Shown: piece after piece, positions 1-6,745 of the stretch
How the letters are laid out: every line of letters begins with the position of its first letter
How positions within the stretch are numbered: position 1 is the first letter of the stretch
Notes under the pieces: model-generated
Seen by the model: the letters and a program-made list of their open reading frames with translations, nothing else
The model's database searches: none
What the model was told of the DNA's origin: nothing
Source: an uncultured Oscillospiraceae bacterium
GTDB lineage: Bacteria > Bacillota > Clostridia > Oscillospirales > Oscillospiraceae
Reading direction: 5' to 3'
Assembly (NCBI GenBank): GCA_900758315.1
Contig: CAAERF010000328.1
Coordinates: 1-9,751, forward strand
DNA: 9,751 nt
Translations under genes and position numbers: made by a program

Positions 1-10
1 AGAATAAAGT

Positions 11-49
11 AAAGACGGAGCCTTTTCCTATTGATAAGGTTCCGTCTTT
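11..49. terminator. Probable bidirectional Rho-independent terminator
   Basis: A 14-bp stem (11-24 pairing with 36-49, one G-U wobble) encloses an 11-nt loop. On the plus strand it is followed by a T-rich run (TTTGTATTGTTTTTT), and on the minus strand by TTTACTTTATTCT. It could therefore stop a plus-strand gene lying left of the window and also readthrough from the minus-strand ybaK group. The structure is seen directly; the function is inferred. Confidence 0.7.
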
Positions 50-79
50 GTATTGTTTTTTAGAAAATATTATCCCGAT

Positions 80-97
80 AGCCGGCGTATGCCGGCT
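80..97 (+). terminator. Second terminator hairpin, plus strand
   Basis: A perfect 7-bp stem AGCCGGC/GCCGGCT with a 4-nt GTAT loop is followed directly by TTTTATATTGTTTT. The T-tract lies only on the plus-strand side. It therefore looks like a tandem back-up terminator for a plus-strand gene entering from the left, outside this window. Confidence 0.6.
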
Positions 98-141
98 TTT
101 ATATTGTTTTAATCCATAGGCGCGCAGCGCAATGAGTTTTT

Positions 142-217
142 GGATCAAGCCTTTTTCCAAAAAGGCTTGCGGGATGCAAGGGCAGAGCCCTTGCCGGGGT
201 CTGGGGCAGAGCCCCAG
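142..217 (-). repeat. Modular palindromic repeat element (left copy)
   Basis: Three consecutive hairpins occupy this stretch: 201-217 (CTGGGGC/GCCCCAG, loop AGA), 176-194 (GCAAGGGC/GCCCTTGC, loop AGA) and 146-169 (11-bp stem CAAGCCTTTTT/AAAAAGGCTTG, 2-nt loop). Read on the minus strand, it starts shortly after the ybaK stop codon. It matches the element that follows the dnaA stop codon; positions 146-200 and 9493-9545 differ only by about 2 nt. The placement directly 3' of a gene suggests a 3'-end, termination or RNA-stability role, but no strong T-tract follows it on the minus strand. A dispersed repeat family is the safest reading. Confidence 0.75.
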
Positions 218-233
218 CAAAAGAGCCCCAGAC

Positions 234-710
234 TCAAGCCTCGGGCAGCTTGCAGACGTCCACCCAGCCTTTGAAGTGATCGCAGTTGGCCTCCAGCTCG
301 GGAATGGTCAGCTCGATGGCGCTGTTGGCACTGCCGGCCGCAGGAAACACGGTCTCAAACCGCTTCAAACTCTCGTCCAGATAGACATCCACACCGTCGT
401 TGACGGCGAACGGGCAGACGCCACCCACCGCATGTCCGATCAGTGACTCGGCCTCATCATGGGAGAGCATCTTGGCCTTGGTGTGGAACTGTGCCTTGTA
501 CTTTGGATTGGCGATCTTCGCGTCGCCTGCCGCCACCACCAGCACCACCCGATCCTCTACGTGAAAGGACAGGGTTTTCGCGATCCGCTGTCCCGCCACG
601 TGAAGGGCCTGGGCGGCCAGCTCTACGGTGGCGCTGGACACGTCAAATTCCTGGATGCGATCCTCCATATTTCTCGCCCGGAAGTAGGCTTTTACTTTCT
701 CTATCGACAT
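234..710 (-). CDS. ybaK: YbaK/ProX-type aminoacyl-tRNA deacylase
   Basis: This 158-residue protein matches the single-domain YbaK/EbsC fold, whose members hydrolyse mischarged tRNAs in trans (typically Cys-tRNA(Pro) or Ala-tRNA(Pro)) in the cytoplasm. Visible family hallmarks are the RIAKTLSF segment with Lys45 (the likely catalytic lysine), the GDAKIANPKY stretch at 62-71, and the glycine-rich GHAVGGVCPFAV segment at 92-103. Length is normal for the family. The ATG at 710 is preceded by GAGGAAG (718-724) at 7-nt spacing. It begins only 18 nt after the ricT stop, so it is almost certainly cotranscribed with ricT as the last gene of the group. Which tRNA it edits cannot be told from sequence alone; family assignment is firm, substrate is not. 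Confidence 0.9.
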   Translation of the reverse strand: MSIEKVKAYFRARNMEDRIQEFDVSSATVELAAQALHVAGQRIAKTLSFHVEDRVVLVVAAGDAKIANPKYKAQFHTKAKMLSHDEAESLIGHAVGGVCPFAVNDGVDVYLDESLKRFETVFPAAGSANSAIELTIPELEANCDHFKGWVDVCKLPEA

Positions 711-728
711 GATTCCACTTCCTCTCGA

Positions 729-2009
729 TTACTTTTCCGTTTTGGGCGCACTGCTCTGACTGTTGCTGTGTCCTCTGGTCCGGTGATGCCGGCGGCGATG
801 GGGACGGCTGCCGGCACTGTGCTCACTCTGACCCGTTCCGCTCTTTCCCTCGGCGGCCGGATGAGGCTGAACCGGCTGACTCTGACTCTTCTTCGTAGCG
901 TGATGCCGGCGGGACCGGCTACCGGACTGCTTCTTCTCGCCGGACTTCTGCTCCGCTGTACCCCGGGCCTGCTGGACCACGGGACGATCCTTTCGCTGAC
1001 TCTGGCCCTTATTGCTGTTCCGGCGGCTGTGATGACTGGAGGAAGTACCGTTCTCCCGCTTCTCATGGGCTTCCTTTTCCCTGTTTTCGGCAGGCTCGGA
1101 CACCGGAACCGTATGCGGTTCCTGAATCAGCTTGGGCGCCGGCGTTTTATGCTCCGGCGGCTGTACCGGGAACTCATAGCCAGGCGGGCGCTTGCCCTTA
1201 CCGTTGCGGATGATGTCAATCTCCGACTTGTGGTACAGCTTGGGCGTGTCCGGATCCTGGTCCAGCACCACCCGCACCTGCTCCCGCAGCAGCTGGATCT
1301 GATTGACCACGCCCACGCCGTCGGGGGTCTCCACCAGGGACTCCAGCTTGGGCGTGTCCTTGAGCAGATCCTCGTAGGCGTCCTGCTCATACTTGAGGCA
1401 GCACATGAGCCGGCCGCAGACGCCGGAGATCTTGGTGGGATTCAGCGATATATTCTGGGTCTTAGCCATCTTGATGGACACGGGCTGGAAGTCGTTCAAA
1501 AACTGGGAGCAGCAGAAGGGCCGGCCGCAGACGCCCAGTCCGCCCATGATCTTGGCCTCGTCCCGGACGCCGATCTGGCGCAACTCAATCCGAGTGCGGA
1601 ACACCGCCGCCAGATCCTTCACCAGGTGGCGGAAGTCCACCCGGCCATCGGCGGTGAAGAAGAAGAGAATCTTACTGCCATCGAAGCTGTACTTGACCTC
1701 CACCAGCTTCATCTCCAGCTTGTGCTCCAGAATCTTCTCCTGGCAGATGGCGAAGGCCCGCTTTTCATTGCGGTGGTTGGCCTCCACCCGCTGCATATCC
1801 TCCTCGGTGGCGATGCGCAGCATGGGCCGCAGGGCCGCGATGAGCTCCATCTCGTCCACCATGGTGTTGGCCAGGGCGCATTCTCCAAATTCGATGCCTT
1901 TGGAGGTCTCGATGATCACGTGCTGGCCCACTTCCACGGGGACGCCGTTGGGATTAAAATAGTATACTTTGCCTCCGTCTTTGAAACGGACGCCGATAAT
2001 TTCGGTCAT
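729..2009 (-). CDS. ricT: RicT (YaaT), PSP1-domain Ric complex protein
   Basis: RicT (YaaT) forms a complex with RicA and RicF in Bacillus that carries Fe-S clusters and promotes RNase Y-dependent RNA maturation, affecting sporulation and competence. Residues 1-270 fit the YaaT/PSP1 family. Two cysteine clusters, CGRPFCC (Cys161, 166, 167) and CGRLMCC (Cys198, 203, 204), are the expected metal-cluster ligands. From about residue 275 the 426-residue protein carries a ~150-residue low-complexity tail rich in Ser, Arg, His, Gln and Lys, making it far longer than Bacillus YaaT (about 275 residues). The ATG at 2009 has a strong AGGAGGT (2015-2021) 5 nt upstream. It lies 29 nt after holB, the conserved holB-yaaT order. 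RicA and RicF are not in this window. Confidence 0.93.
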   Translation of the reverse strand: MTEIIGVRFKDGGKVYYFNPNGVPVEVGQHVIIETSKGIEFGECALANTMVDEMELIAALRPMLRIATEEDMQRVEANHRNEKRAFAICQEKILEHKLEMKLVEVKYSFDGSKILFFFTADGRVDFRHLVKDLAAVFRTRIELRQIGVRDEAKIMGGLGVCGRPFCCSQFLNDFQPVSIKMAKTQNISLNPTKISGVCGRLMCCLKYEQDAYEDLLKDTPKLESLVETPDGVGVVNQIQLLREQVRVVLDQDPDTPKLYHKSEIDIIRNGKGKRPPGYEFPVQPPEHKTPAPKLIQEPHTVPVSEPAENREKEAHEKRENGTSSSHHSRRNSNKGQSQRKDRPVVQQARGTAEQKSGEKKQSGSRSRRHHATKKSQSQPVQPHPAAEGKSGTGQSEHSAGSRPHRRRHHRTRGHSNSQSSAPKTEK

Positions 2010-2038
2010 TGGGTACCTCCTGTAACCGGATATCGGTT

Positions 2039-2926
2039 CTATCTTGCGCCCTGAGACAGTCCCAGGGCAATCTGCCAGCTGCGTACGGCAAACCAGCCGG
2101 CGCTGTGTCCCACGGACACGTTAAATTGACATCGGTTCCGGGCCTCCTCCGCCAGCCGGGCCAGCTTCGCCAGCCTGTCCCGGGACAGGGCCTGCGCCAG
2201 TGCCGACGCCAGCGGATGTTCCTTTGCGGCGGGAGTCAGCGCCTGAACCAGCAGCTGGACCAGCTCCTGATAGACCTGCTCCAATGTCTCCCGATCCACC
2301 TTCTCCGTCTGCAGCGCAGCAGCCCACTCCATCAGCGCCAGCTCACCGCCGGAGCACATGGCCTCCGCCCAGCGGGACGCCCACTGGACCTGAGCTATAT
2401 TCTCCGTCTCATCCTCCTCGGGAGGCGTGGTCTGGAAGAGCAGACAGCGGGAACGCACCGTCTCCAGCAGGGATGCGGCGTTGTCGGTGAGAATCAGGAA
2501 GGCCGCGTAATCCGGGCCGTCCTCCAGCAGTTTGAGCAGGGCGTTCTGGGCGTTGCCATTGAGCGGCCGGTCGATGAGATAGACCTTTCGGGCCGCCTCA
2601 TTGGGCCGGATGTAGGCGTCCTGCCGCAGGGCCCGGACGGCGGCAATTTTTACCTCCGCGCCCTTGTCCTCGGGGCCGGTGAACTGGTCCACCCAGATCA
2701 CGTCGGGATGGATCTGCTCCGCCACCTTCCGGCAGTTCCGGCATAGGCCGCAGGGACGCGCCTCCGGCTCCGGCCGGTCGCACACCAGGGCCTGGGCCAG
2801 AATGCGGGCCAAGGTATGCCGTCCCGACCCCGCCGGACCCGCGATAATGCAGGCCTGGGGCAGTTCCACCGGCCCTGCCAGCTGTCGTTTCAGGGACTCG
2901 TTGCCCTTTAGCCCGTCCAGCCTCAC
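2039..2926 (-). CDS. holB: DNA polymerase III subunit delta prime
   Basis: This 295-residue protein is the delta prime subunit of the clamp loader, which loads the beta sliding clamp at the replication fork. It shows the N-terminal AAA+ fold with a degenerate P-loop (GPAGSGRHT, residues 30-38; Arg-His in place of Lys-Ser/Thr), as expected for a subunit that does not hydrolyse ATP. The zinc-binding cysteines are Cys49, 59, 62 and 65 (CGLCRNC), followed by NALLKLLED (128-136) and the SRC motif (159-161). The start is GTG at 2926, because the N-terminus MRLDGLKGN fits the family and AAGGGG (2936-2941) lies 9 nt upstream. The ricT start follows after 29 nt. Bacillus-type tmk, yaaQ and yaaR are missing upstream. 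Confidence 0.93.
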   Translation of the reverse strand: MRLDGLKGNESLKRQLAGPVELPQACIIAGPAGSGRHTLARILAQALVCDRPEPEARPCGLCRNCRKVAEQIHPDVIWVDQFTGPEDKGAEVKIAAVRALRQDAYIRPNEAARKVYLIDRPLNGNAQNALLKLLEDGPDYAAFLILTDNAASLLETVRSRCLLFQTTPPEEDETENIAQVQWASRWAEAMCSGGELALMEWAAALQTEKVDRETLEQVYQELVQLLVQALTPAAKEHPLASALAQALSRDRLAKLARLAEEARNRCQFNVSVGHSAGWFAVRSWQIALGLSQGAR

Positions 2927-2995
2927 GTTATCTCGCCCCTTCCGCCATAGAACCTCTTTTTCGGAGAGAGAAACCGTCTTTTTCCGCGTTTTCTC

Positions 2996-4312
2996 TCACT
3001 TTAACACAATCGTATCCCTTTTATTATAGCCCACCTGAGTCAAATAAGCCAGCACTTTTTCATCGATGATCTCGCCCGGCGCGACCACCGGCACACCGGG
3101 CGGATAGGGCGCCAGCTGCTCAGCTGCCACCCGTCCCAGAGCCCGGTTCATGGGGACCTGCTCCCGGGGCGCCAGAAACGCCTCCCGTGGGGAGCAGTAC
3201 CGGCGGGGAATGGGCGGCGATGACAGGGAAGAGACGGGACGTTTTTGCTCCGCCAGACCCAGGACGTCCAGTCCCGACTCCAGCCGCTGAAGATCCGCTT
3301 CCGTATCCGCTCCGGTGAGGATGAACACCACATGGCCCCGGTCCGCCATCTCGGGCCAGATATTCTGCCGCTGCAACGCCGTCTCTGTCCCATCTCCATC
3401 CGCCACGCAAAGAGTCAGCCGGGTGGGGTCCAACGGGGCATCCTGCTCTGTCAGGGACGGATAGTGGGCCCGCAGTCTCTGTACTGCCTCGGCCACCCGG
3501 CGGTAATCGGATATGCCCTCCTGCTCCAGCCAGGGCCGCAGGAAATCCAACGCCGCCATCATGGGATAGGACGGGGAGGAGGTGGCGAAGATCTGGCTGG
3601 CCTCGCCCAGCTGATCGATGGAATAGCCCTGGCCGAAGAGCAGGGCGGACTGGCCCGGCGCGGGCAGAGTCTTATGAGCGCTGACCGTCACCAGATCGGC
3701 GCCCAGATAGGGATTTTCTGACTGCAACAGGAACAGGTGAGCGCCGTGGGCGCCATCCACCAGCAGCTTGGCGCCGTGCCGGTGACAGACGGCACTGAGA
3801 GCGGCGATATCAGAACAGACGCCGTAGTAGGTGGGGGAGGTGACGCACACCGCTCTGCACTCCGGGTGGGCCAACAGCATCCGCTCCACCTGTTCCGGCT
3901 CCACGGGACCGGTGACGCCGGCCTCTTTCAGCCATGGCCGGTTCAGCCACACCGGCTCTATTCCCAGCAGGGCCAGTCCGGTGTGGATGCTCCGATGGCT
4001 GACCCGGTCCACCAGAATGGTCTCGCTGTCCGCCAGACGGAGCATGGTGTGAATGCCCTGGGTGGAGCCGCCGGTGAGAAACAGACAGCTGTCCGCACCC
4101 CAGAATTCGGCCCAAGCCCGTTCCGCCTCTTGTACAATGCTGCCGGCGCCATACAGATTTCCGGTGGGCGGCAGCTCGGTCCAGTCCAGCCGGGCCAGCT
4201 CCGGCGGCAGGCCGGGAATCTGCTTTCCCTTGTGGCCGGGCATGGCCATGCGCAGCGGTTGGGTGTCCGCAAGGGCGTTCAGAGCGTCCCAGAGCGGGGC
4301 AGTGGTAGACAT
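2996..4312 (-). CDS. Orn/Lys/Arg decarboxylase-family PLP enzyme (YaaO-like)
   Basis: A fold-type I PLP-dependent protein of the Orn/Lys/Arg decarboxylase major-domain family, 438 residues, similar in layout to Bacillus YaaO (about 480). Visible hallmarks are MPGHKGK (24-30), the phosphate-binding TGGSTQG (80-86), DGAHGAH (186-192) and SAHKTL with Lys214 as the Schiff-base lysine. The C-terminal YPPGVPVVAPGE segment (403-414) is typical of the family. It probably decarboxylates a basic amino acid to a polyamine precursor in the cytoplasm, but the substrate cannot be assigned. The ATG at 4312 is preceded by AAGGAGG (4322-4328) at 9-nt spacing. It lies just downstream of the jag terminator and 69 nt upstream of holB, the position yaaO takes in the Bacillus cluster. 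Confidence 0.88.
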   Translation of the reverse strand: MSTTAPLWDALNALADTQPLRMAMPGHKGKQIPGLPPELARLDWTELPPTGNLYGAGSIVQEAERAWAEFWGADSCLFLTGGSTQGIHTMLRLADSETILVDRVSHRSIHTGLALLGIEPVWLNRPWLKEAGVTGPVEPEQVERMLLAHPECRAVCVTSPTYYGVCSDIAALSAVCHRHGAKLLVDGAHGAHLFLLQSENPYLGADLVTVSAHKTLPAPGQSALLFGQGYSIDQLGEASQIFATSSPSYPMMAALDFLRPWLEQEGISDYRRVAEAVQRLRAHYPSLTEQDAPLDPTRLTLCVADGDGTETALQRQNIWPEMADRGHVVFILTGADTEADLQRLESGLDVLGLAEQKRPVSSLSSPPIPRRYCSPREAFLAPREQVPMNRALGRVAAEQLAPYPPGVPVVAPGEIIDEKVLAYLTQVGYNKRDTIVLK

Positions 4313-4344
4313 AGGGCAGGTCCTCCTTCGTGTAAAATAACTGG

Positions 4345-4390
4345 AAAAAGGACCCGCACAGGGGCCGTGACAGCCCGGGTACGGGTCCTT
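4345..4390 (-). terminator. Rho-independent terminator after jag
   Basis: On the minus strand a 9-bp stem AAGGACCCG/CGGGTCCTT (4382-4390 with 4348-4356) closes a 25-nt loop that can fold further through GGGC/GCCC pairing. A run of five T (4345-4349) follows. It begins 8 nt past the jag stop codon and ends the rpmH-rnpA-yidD-yidC-jag transcript. The next gene's Shine-Dalgarno is only 16 nt beyond the T-tract, so partial readthrough may feed the decarboxylase-holB-ricT-ybaK group. Confidence 0.85.
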
Positions 4391-4398
4391 CCTTGGAA

Positions 4399-5187
4399 TT
4401 ACGCGTTCCGGTCGAACACCACCACAATGCGGCGGCTGGGTTCGGTGCCGGTGGAGTAGGTAGAGATGGCCGGGTTGTAGTCCTGGAGCGCCGCGTGAAT
4501 CACATGGCGCTCATAGGCGTTCATGGGCTCCAGCATCATGTTGCGGCGGTATTTCAGGGCCTTGCCTGCCGTCTTGCGGGCCAGACGCTGGAGGGATTCC
4601 TCCCGCTTGGCCCGGTAGTTTTCCGCATCGATGTGGATGCGGACCCGCTTGGACTGGCCCCGGTTCACCGAGTAATTGGTCAGCTGCTGGATGGCGTCCA
4701 GGGTCTCACCCCGGCGGCCGATGAGGCTGCCCAGGTTCTGGCCCACCAGCTCGACCTGGTAGATACCGGCTTCGTTGCGCTGAATTTTGACCTCAGCGGG
4801 GCACTCCAACCGCTCCAGCAGACCGGTGAGGAACTCCTCAATCCGGGCGCTCCGGTCATCCTCCGGCTCACCGGTTTTCTCCACCGATTCCGGCTTCTGT
4901 TCCGGCTCCGGTTCCACTGCGGCGGGCGCTGCGGGGACCTCCGTACTCTCCACTTCGGGAGGCTCCGGCTGAGCGGTCTCCTGGGGTTCTTCCACTTCTT
5001 CGGGTTCGTCAGGTACCTCATAGGTCACGCGGATCTTGGCAGGGCAGCTGCCGATGCCGAGAAAGCCTGTTTTGGCCCGGGTAATGACCTCGATGGAGAC
5101 GTTGTCGTCCTCCAGCCCCAGTTGTTCCAGGGCGGCGTTGATGGCGTCCCGCTCTGTTTTACCCGTGGTTTCGATCCACTTTAACAT
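4399..5187 (-). CDS. jag: Jag/KhpB (EloR) RNA-binding protein
   Basis: This 262-residue protein is the SpoIIIJ-associated protein Jag (KhpB/EloR), a cytoplasmic RNA-binding partner of KhpA linked to cell elongation in Firmicutes. Domains in order are Jag_N (about 1-52, with KTGFLGIGS at 39-47), an acidic Pro/Glu-rich linker (about 55-112), a KH domain with the GRRG loop at 157-160, and a C-terminal R3H domain (about 195-260) with the Arg227-xxx-His231 signature. The ATG at 5187 is preceded by GAAAGGAT (5199-5206). It follows yidC after 76 nt, the universal yidC-jag pairing. The genes that often follow in Firmicutes (mnmE, mnmG, rsmG) are not here; a terminator comes directly after. Confidence 0.95.
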   Translation of the reverse strand: MLKWIETTGKTERDAINAALEQLGLEDDNVSIEVITRAKTGFLGIGSCPAKIRVTYEVPDEPEEVEEPQETAQPEPPEVESTEVPAAPAAVEPEPEQKPESVEKTGEPEDDRSARIEEFLTGLLERLECPAEVKIQRNEAGIYQVELVGQNLGSLIGRRGETLDAIQQLTNYSVNRGQSKRVRIHIDAENYRAKREESLQRLARKTAGKALKYRRNMMLEPMNAYERHVIHAALQDYNPAISTYSTGTEPSRRIVVVFDRNA

Positions 5188-5213
5188 AGAAACCTGTCAT
5201 CCTTTCTGTCAAC

Positions 5214-5258
5214 GGACGGGGACGCACGCCCAAAAGGGAACGGGTTACGTCCCTGTCC
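5214..5258 (-). other. Stem-loop in the yidC-jag spacer
   Basis: Arms 5214-5224 and 5248-5258 pair as an 11-bp stem with one mismatch, around a 23-nt loop that contains a further CCC/GGG hairpin. No T-tract follows on the minus strand, so it is not a standard terminator. It could be an RNA-stability or processing element within the operon transcript. Confidence 0.5.
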
Positions 5259-5263
5259 GGCGT

Positions 5264-6661
5264 TTATTGGTCCTCTTTGTCCTGGGCGTCCTCAGCCTCC
5301 GCCTGGATCTCGGCAAAGAGCTCGTCAGCAGTTTTCTCCGGCTTCTGGGCCTCAGCTTCCCGGGGCTCGGACGGCACCTCAGCGGCGGATTCCACGGCCT
5401 CCGTAGTCTCAGCAGTCTCGGTCACGGGAGCGGTCTCCGGTGCGGTGCCCTCCTCTGTGACGGCGGGAATTTCCACTGTCTCCTCTGCGGCAGGCACTTC
5501 CTCTGCCACAGCCTGATCCGCTGTGCCGTTGGGATCCCGATAGGGCGTCACCGGATAGCGGTTGGGGTCATAGGCACGGCCCCGGGCGTAGGTGCGCATA
5601 CCCACCCGGCTCTCCTTGGGAGCGGGCGCTTTCTGCTGCTTGTGACCGGACTTGCGCTTACCGGCATTCTTCTTCCGCTCCTCGGCCTCGGCGGCACGGC
5701 GGGCGGCGATTTCCGCCTTATGCTGTTTCTCTCTGGCTTTTTCTTCCTCAATGCGCTTCTGGCGAGCCGCCTCCATCTCGGCGTACTTGCCGCGGAGCAT
5801 TCTGGCGCAGATCATTTCCTGGATGGCCATGAAGATGGCGTTGAAGGCCATGTAGACGCACATGCCGGCGGGCATGATGAAGCCGAACCACAGGTACATG
5901 ATAGGCATGACGAAGGTCATGATCTTGTTGGTCTGGTCAGCGGTGGGGTTGCTGCTTTTCTCACCTTTATTGAAGTTGTTGGTTCTCTGGGACAGCTTGC
6001 TGTAGCCCAGGTTGAGCAGGGTGACCACGATGGGGATCAGGAACAAACCCACGCTGGCCCAGGTGATTCCACCCTCCCAGAACTTGAGCTTGGGGACCTG
6101 GGACAGGTCCAGACCCAGGCAGTTGAAGTTGATGATTTCCAGCTTGTCCGCGGCGGAGCCCACGGCGTTCTGGACCGCAGCCAGCACGTCGGAGTGGCCG
6201 TACATCAGGCCGGAGATCTGCATCTCCTGATAGGCGGCATTGCCGCTGAGGGTGTAGGTACCCAGATTCTTCACTGCCTCGATGGCGGCGGAGATCTGAT
6301 CCTCCGTCAGGCACATCATGTACAGCATGGGCCGGCGGATGATATAGTACAGCGCCATCAGGATGGGCAGGGGCAGGAAGGACCAGAGGCAGCCGCTCAT
6401 GGGGTTGACGCCCTCCCGCTGGTACAGCTTCTGGACCTCCTCGTTGTACTTTGTCTTGTTGTTGCCGTACTGCTTCTGAAGCCGGGCCATCTCATTCTGC
6501 AACGTGTTCATCTGCATCATGCCCTTCTTGCCCTTGTAGGACAGAGGGAAGAGAACCAGCTTGGTCAGCAGGGTGAACACGATCAGGGCAAGAGCATAGC
6601 TGCCGCAGACCTTGTACAGCCACAGTAAGAACGTGCCGAATACTTGTAAAATTGCAGTCAT
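5264..6661 (-). CDS. yidC: Membrane protein insertase YidC (Oxa1 family)
   Basis: YidC inserts and folds proteins in the cytoplasmic membrane, alone or with SecYEG. The core fits the Oxa1 family: hydrophobic segments at about 5-18, 22-41, 92-109, 198-218 and 247-283, and the cytoplasmic charged hairpin after TM1 (42-85). Lys34 in TM1 sits where many homologues carry the groove arginine. There is no clear lipobox; the N-terminus resembles the clostridial type. After residue 288 comes a ~175-residue cytoplasmic tail, first Lys/Arg/Glu-rich and probably helical (290-350), then Glu/Thr/Ala-rich and acidic (385-465). The ATG at 6661 was chosen over the in-frame start 51 nt upstream because AAGGAGGC (6674-6681) precedes it and the protein then starts at the first hydrophobic segment. 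Confidence 0.94.
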   Translation of the reverse strand: MTAILQVFGTFLLWLYKVCGSYALALIVFTLLTKLVLFPLSYKGKKGMMQMNTLQNEMARLQKQYGNNKTKYNEEVQKLYQREGVNPMSGCLWSFLPLPILMALYYIIRRPMLYMMCLTEDQISAAIEAVKNLGTYTLSGNAAYQEMQISGLMYGHSDVLAAVQNAVGSAADKLEIINFNCLGLDLSQVPKLKFWEGGITWASVGLFLIPIVVTLLNLGYSKLSQRTNNFNKGEKSSNPTADQTNKIMTFVMPIMYLWFGFIMPAGMCVYMAFNAIFMAIQEMICARMLRGKYAEMEAARQKRIEEEKAREKQHKAEIAARRAAEAEERKKNAGKRKSGHKQQKAPAPKESRVGMRTYARGRAYDPNRYPVTPYRDPNGTADQAVAEEVPAAEETVEIPAVTEEGTAPETAPVTETAETTEAVESAAEVPSEPREAEAQKPEKTADELFAEIQAEAEDAQDKEDQ

Positions 6662-6704
6662 AGTTTTTTGTGCGCCTCCTTGGGCGTGGGGCTTGAAGGG
6701 ACAG

Positions 6705-6735
6705 TTCCGCAACGCCCTGAGCCTGGGCTGCGGAA
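6705..6735 (-). other. Hairpin in the yidD-yidC spacer
   Basis: TTCCGCA (6705-6711) pairs with TGCGGAA (6729-6735), and GCCC (6714-6717) with GGGC (6725-6728). This gives 11 bp with a 2-nt bulge and a 7-nt loop. It lies 23 nt upstream of the yidC Shine-Dalgarno and lacks a T-tract. It may be a processing, stability or translation-tuning structure; function unknown. Confidence 0.5.
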
Positions 6736-6745
6736 GGCTTCCGAG

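Noticed and set aside
29..37. TATTGATAA, a partial reverse DnaA-box match
   Set aside because: Two mismatches, isolated, and inside the loop and arm of a terminator hairpin.
2023..2037. Small palindrome AACCG-GATAT-CGGTT between holB and ricT
   Set aside because: Only 5-bp arms within a 29-nt spacer; likely chance.
459..2054. Long plus-strand open frame (531 codons) opposite ricT
   Set aside because: It is antisense to ricT, and its translation is Leu/His/Arg-rich without recognisable motifs. High GC gives long shadow frames; ricT has clear cysteine motifs and a Shine-Dalgarno.
2966..2997. GAGAGAAA/TTTCTCTC inverted repeat at the end of the decarboxylase gene
   Set aside because: The loop is 16 nt, no T-tract follows on either strand, and it overlaps the stop codon; a terminator call is not supported, and holB needs transcription through it.
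5036..6628. Long plus-strand open frame (530 codons) opposite yidC and the jag 5' end
   Set aside because: It is a shadow frame of yidC, with low-complexity Leu/His/Gly-rich translation and no gene-like context.
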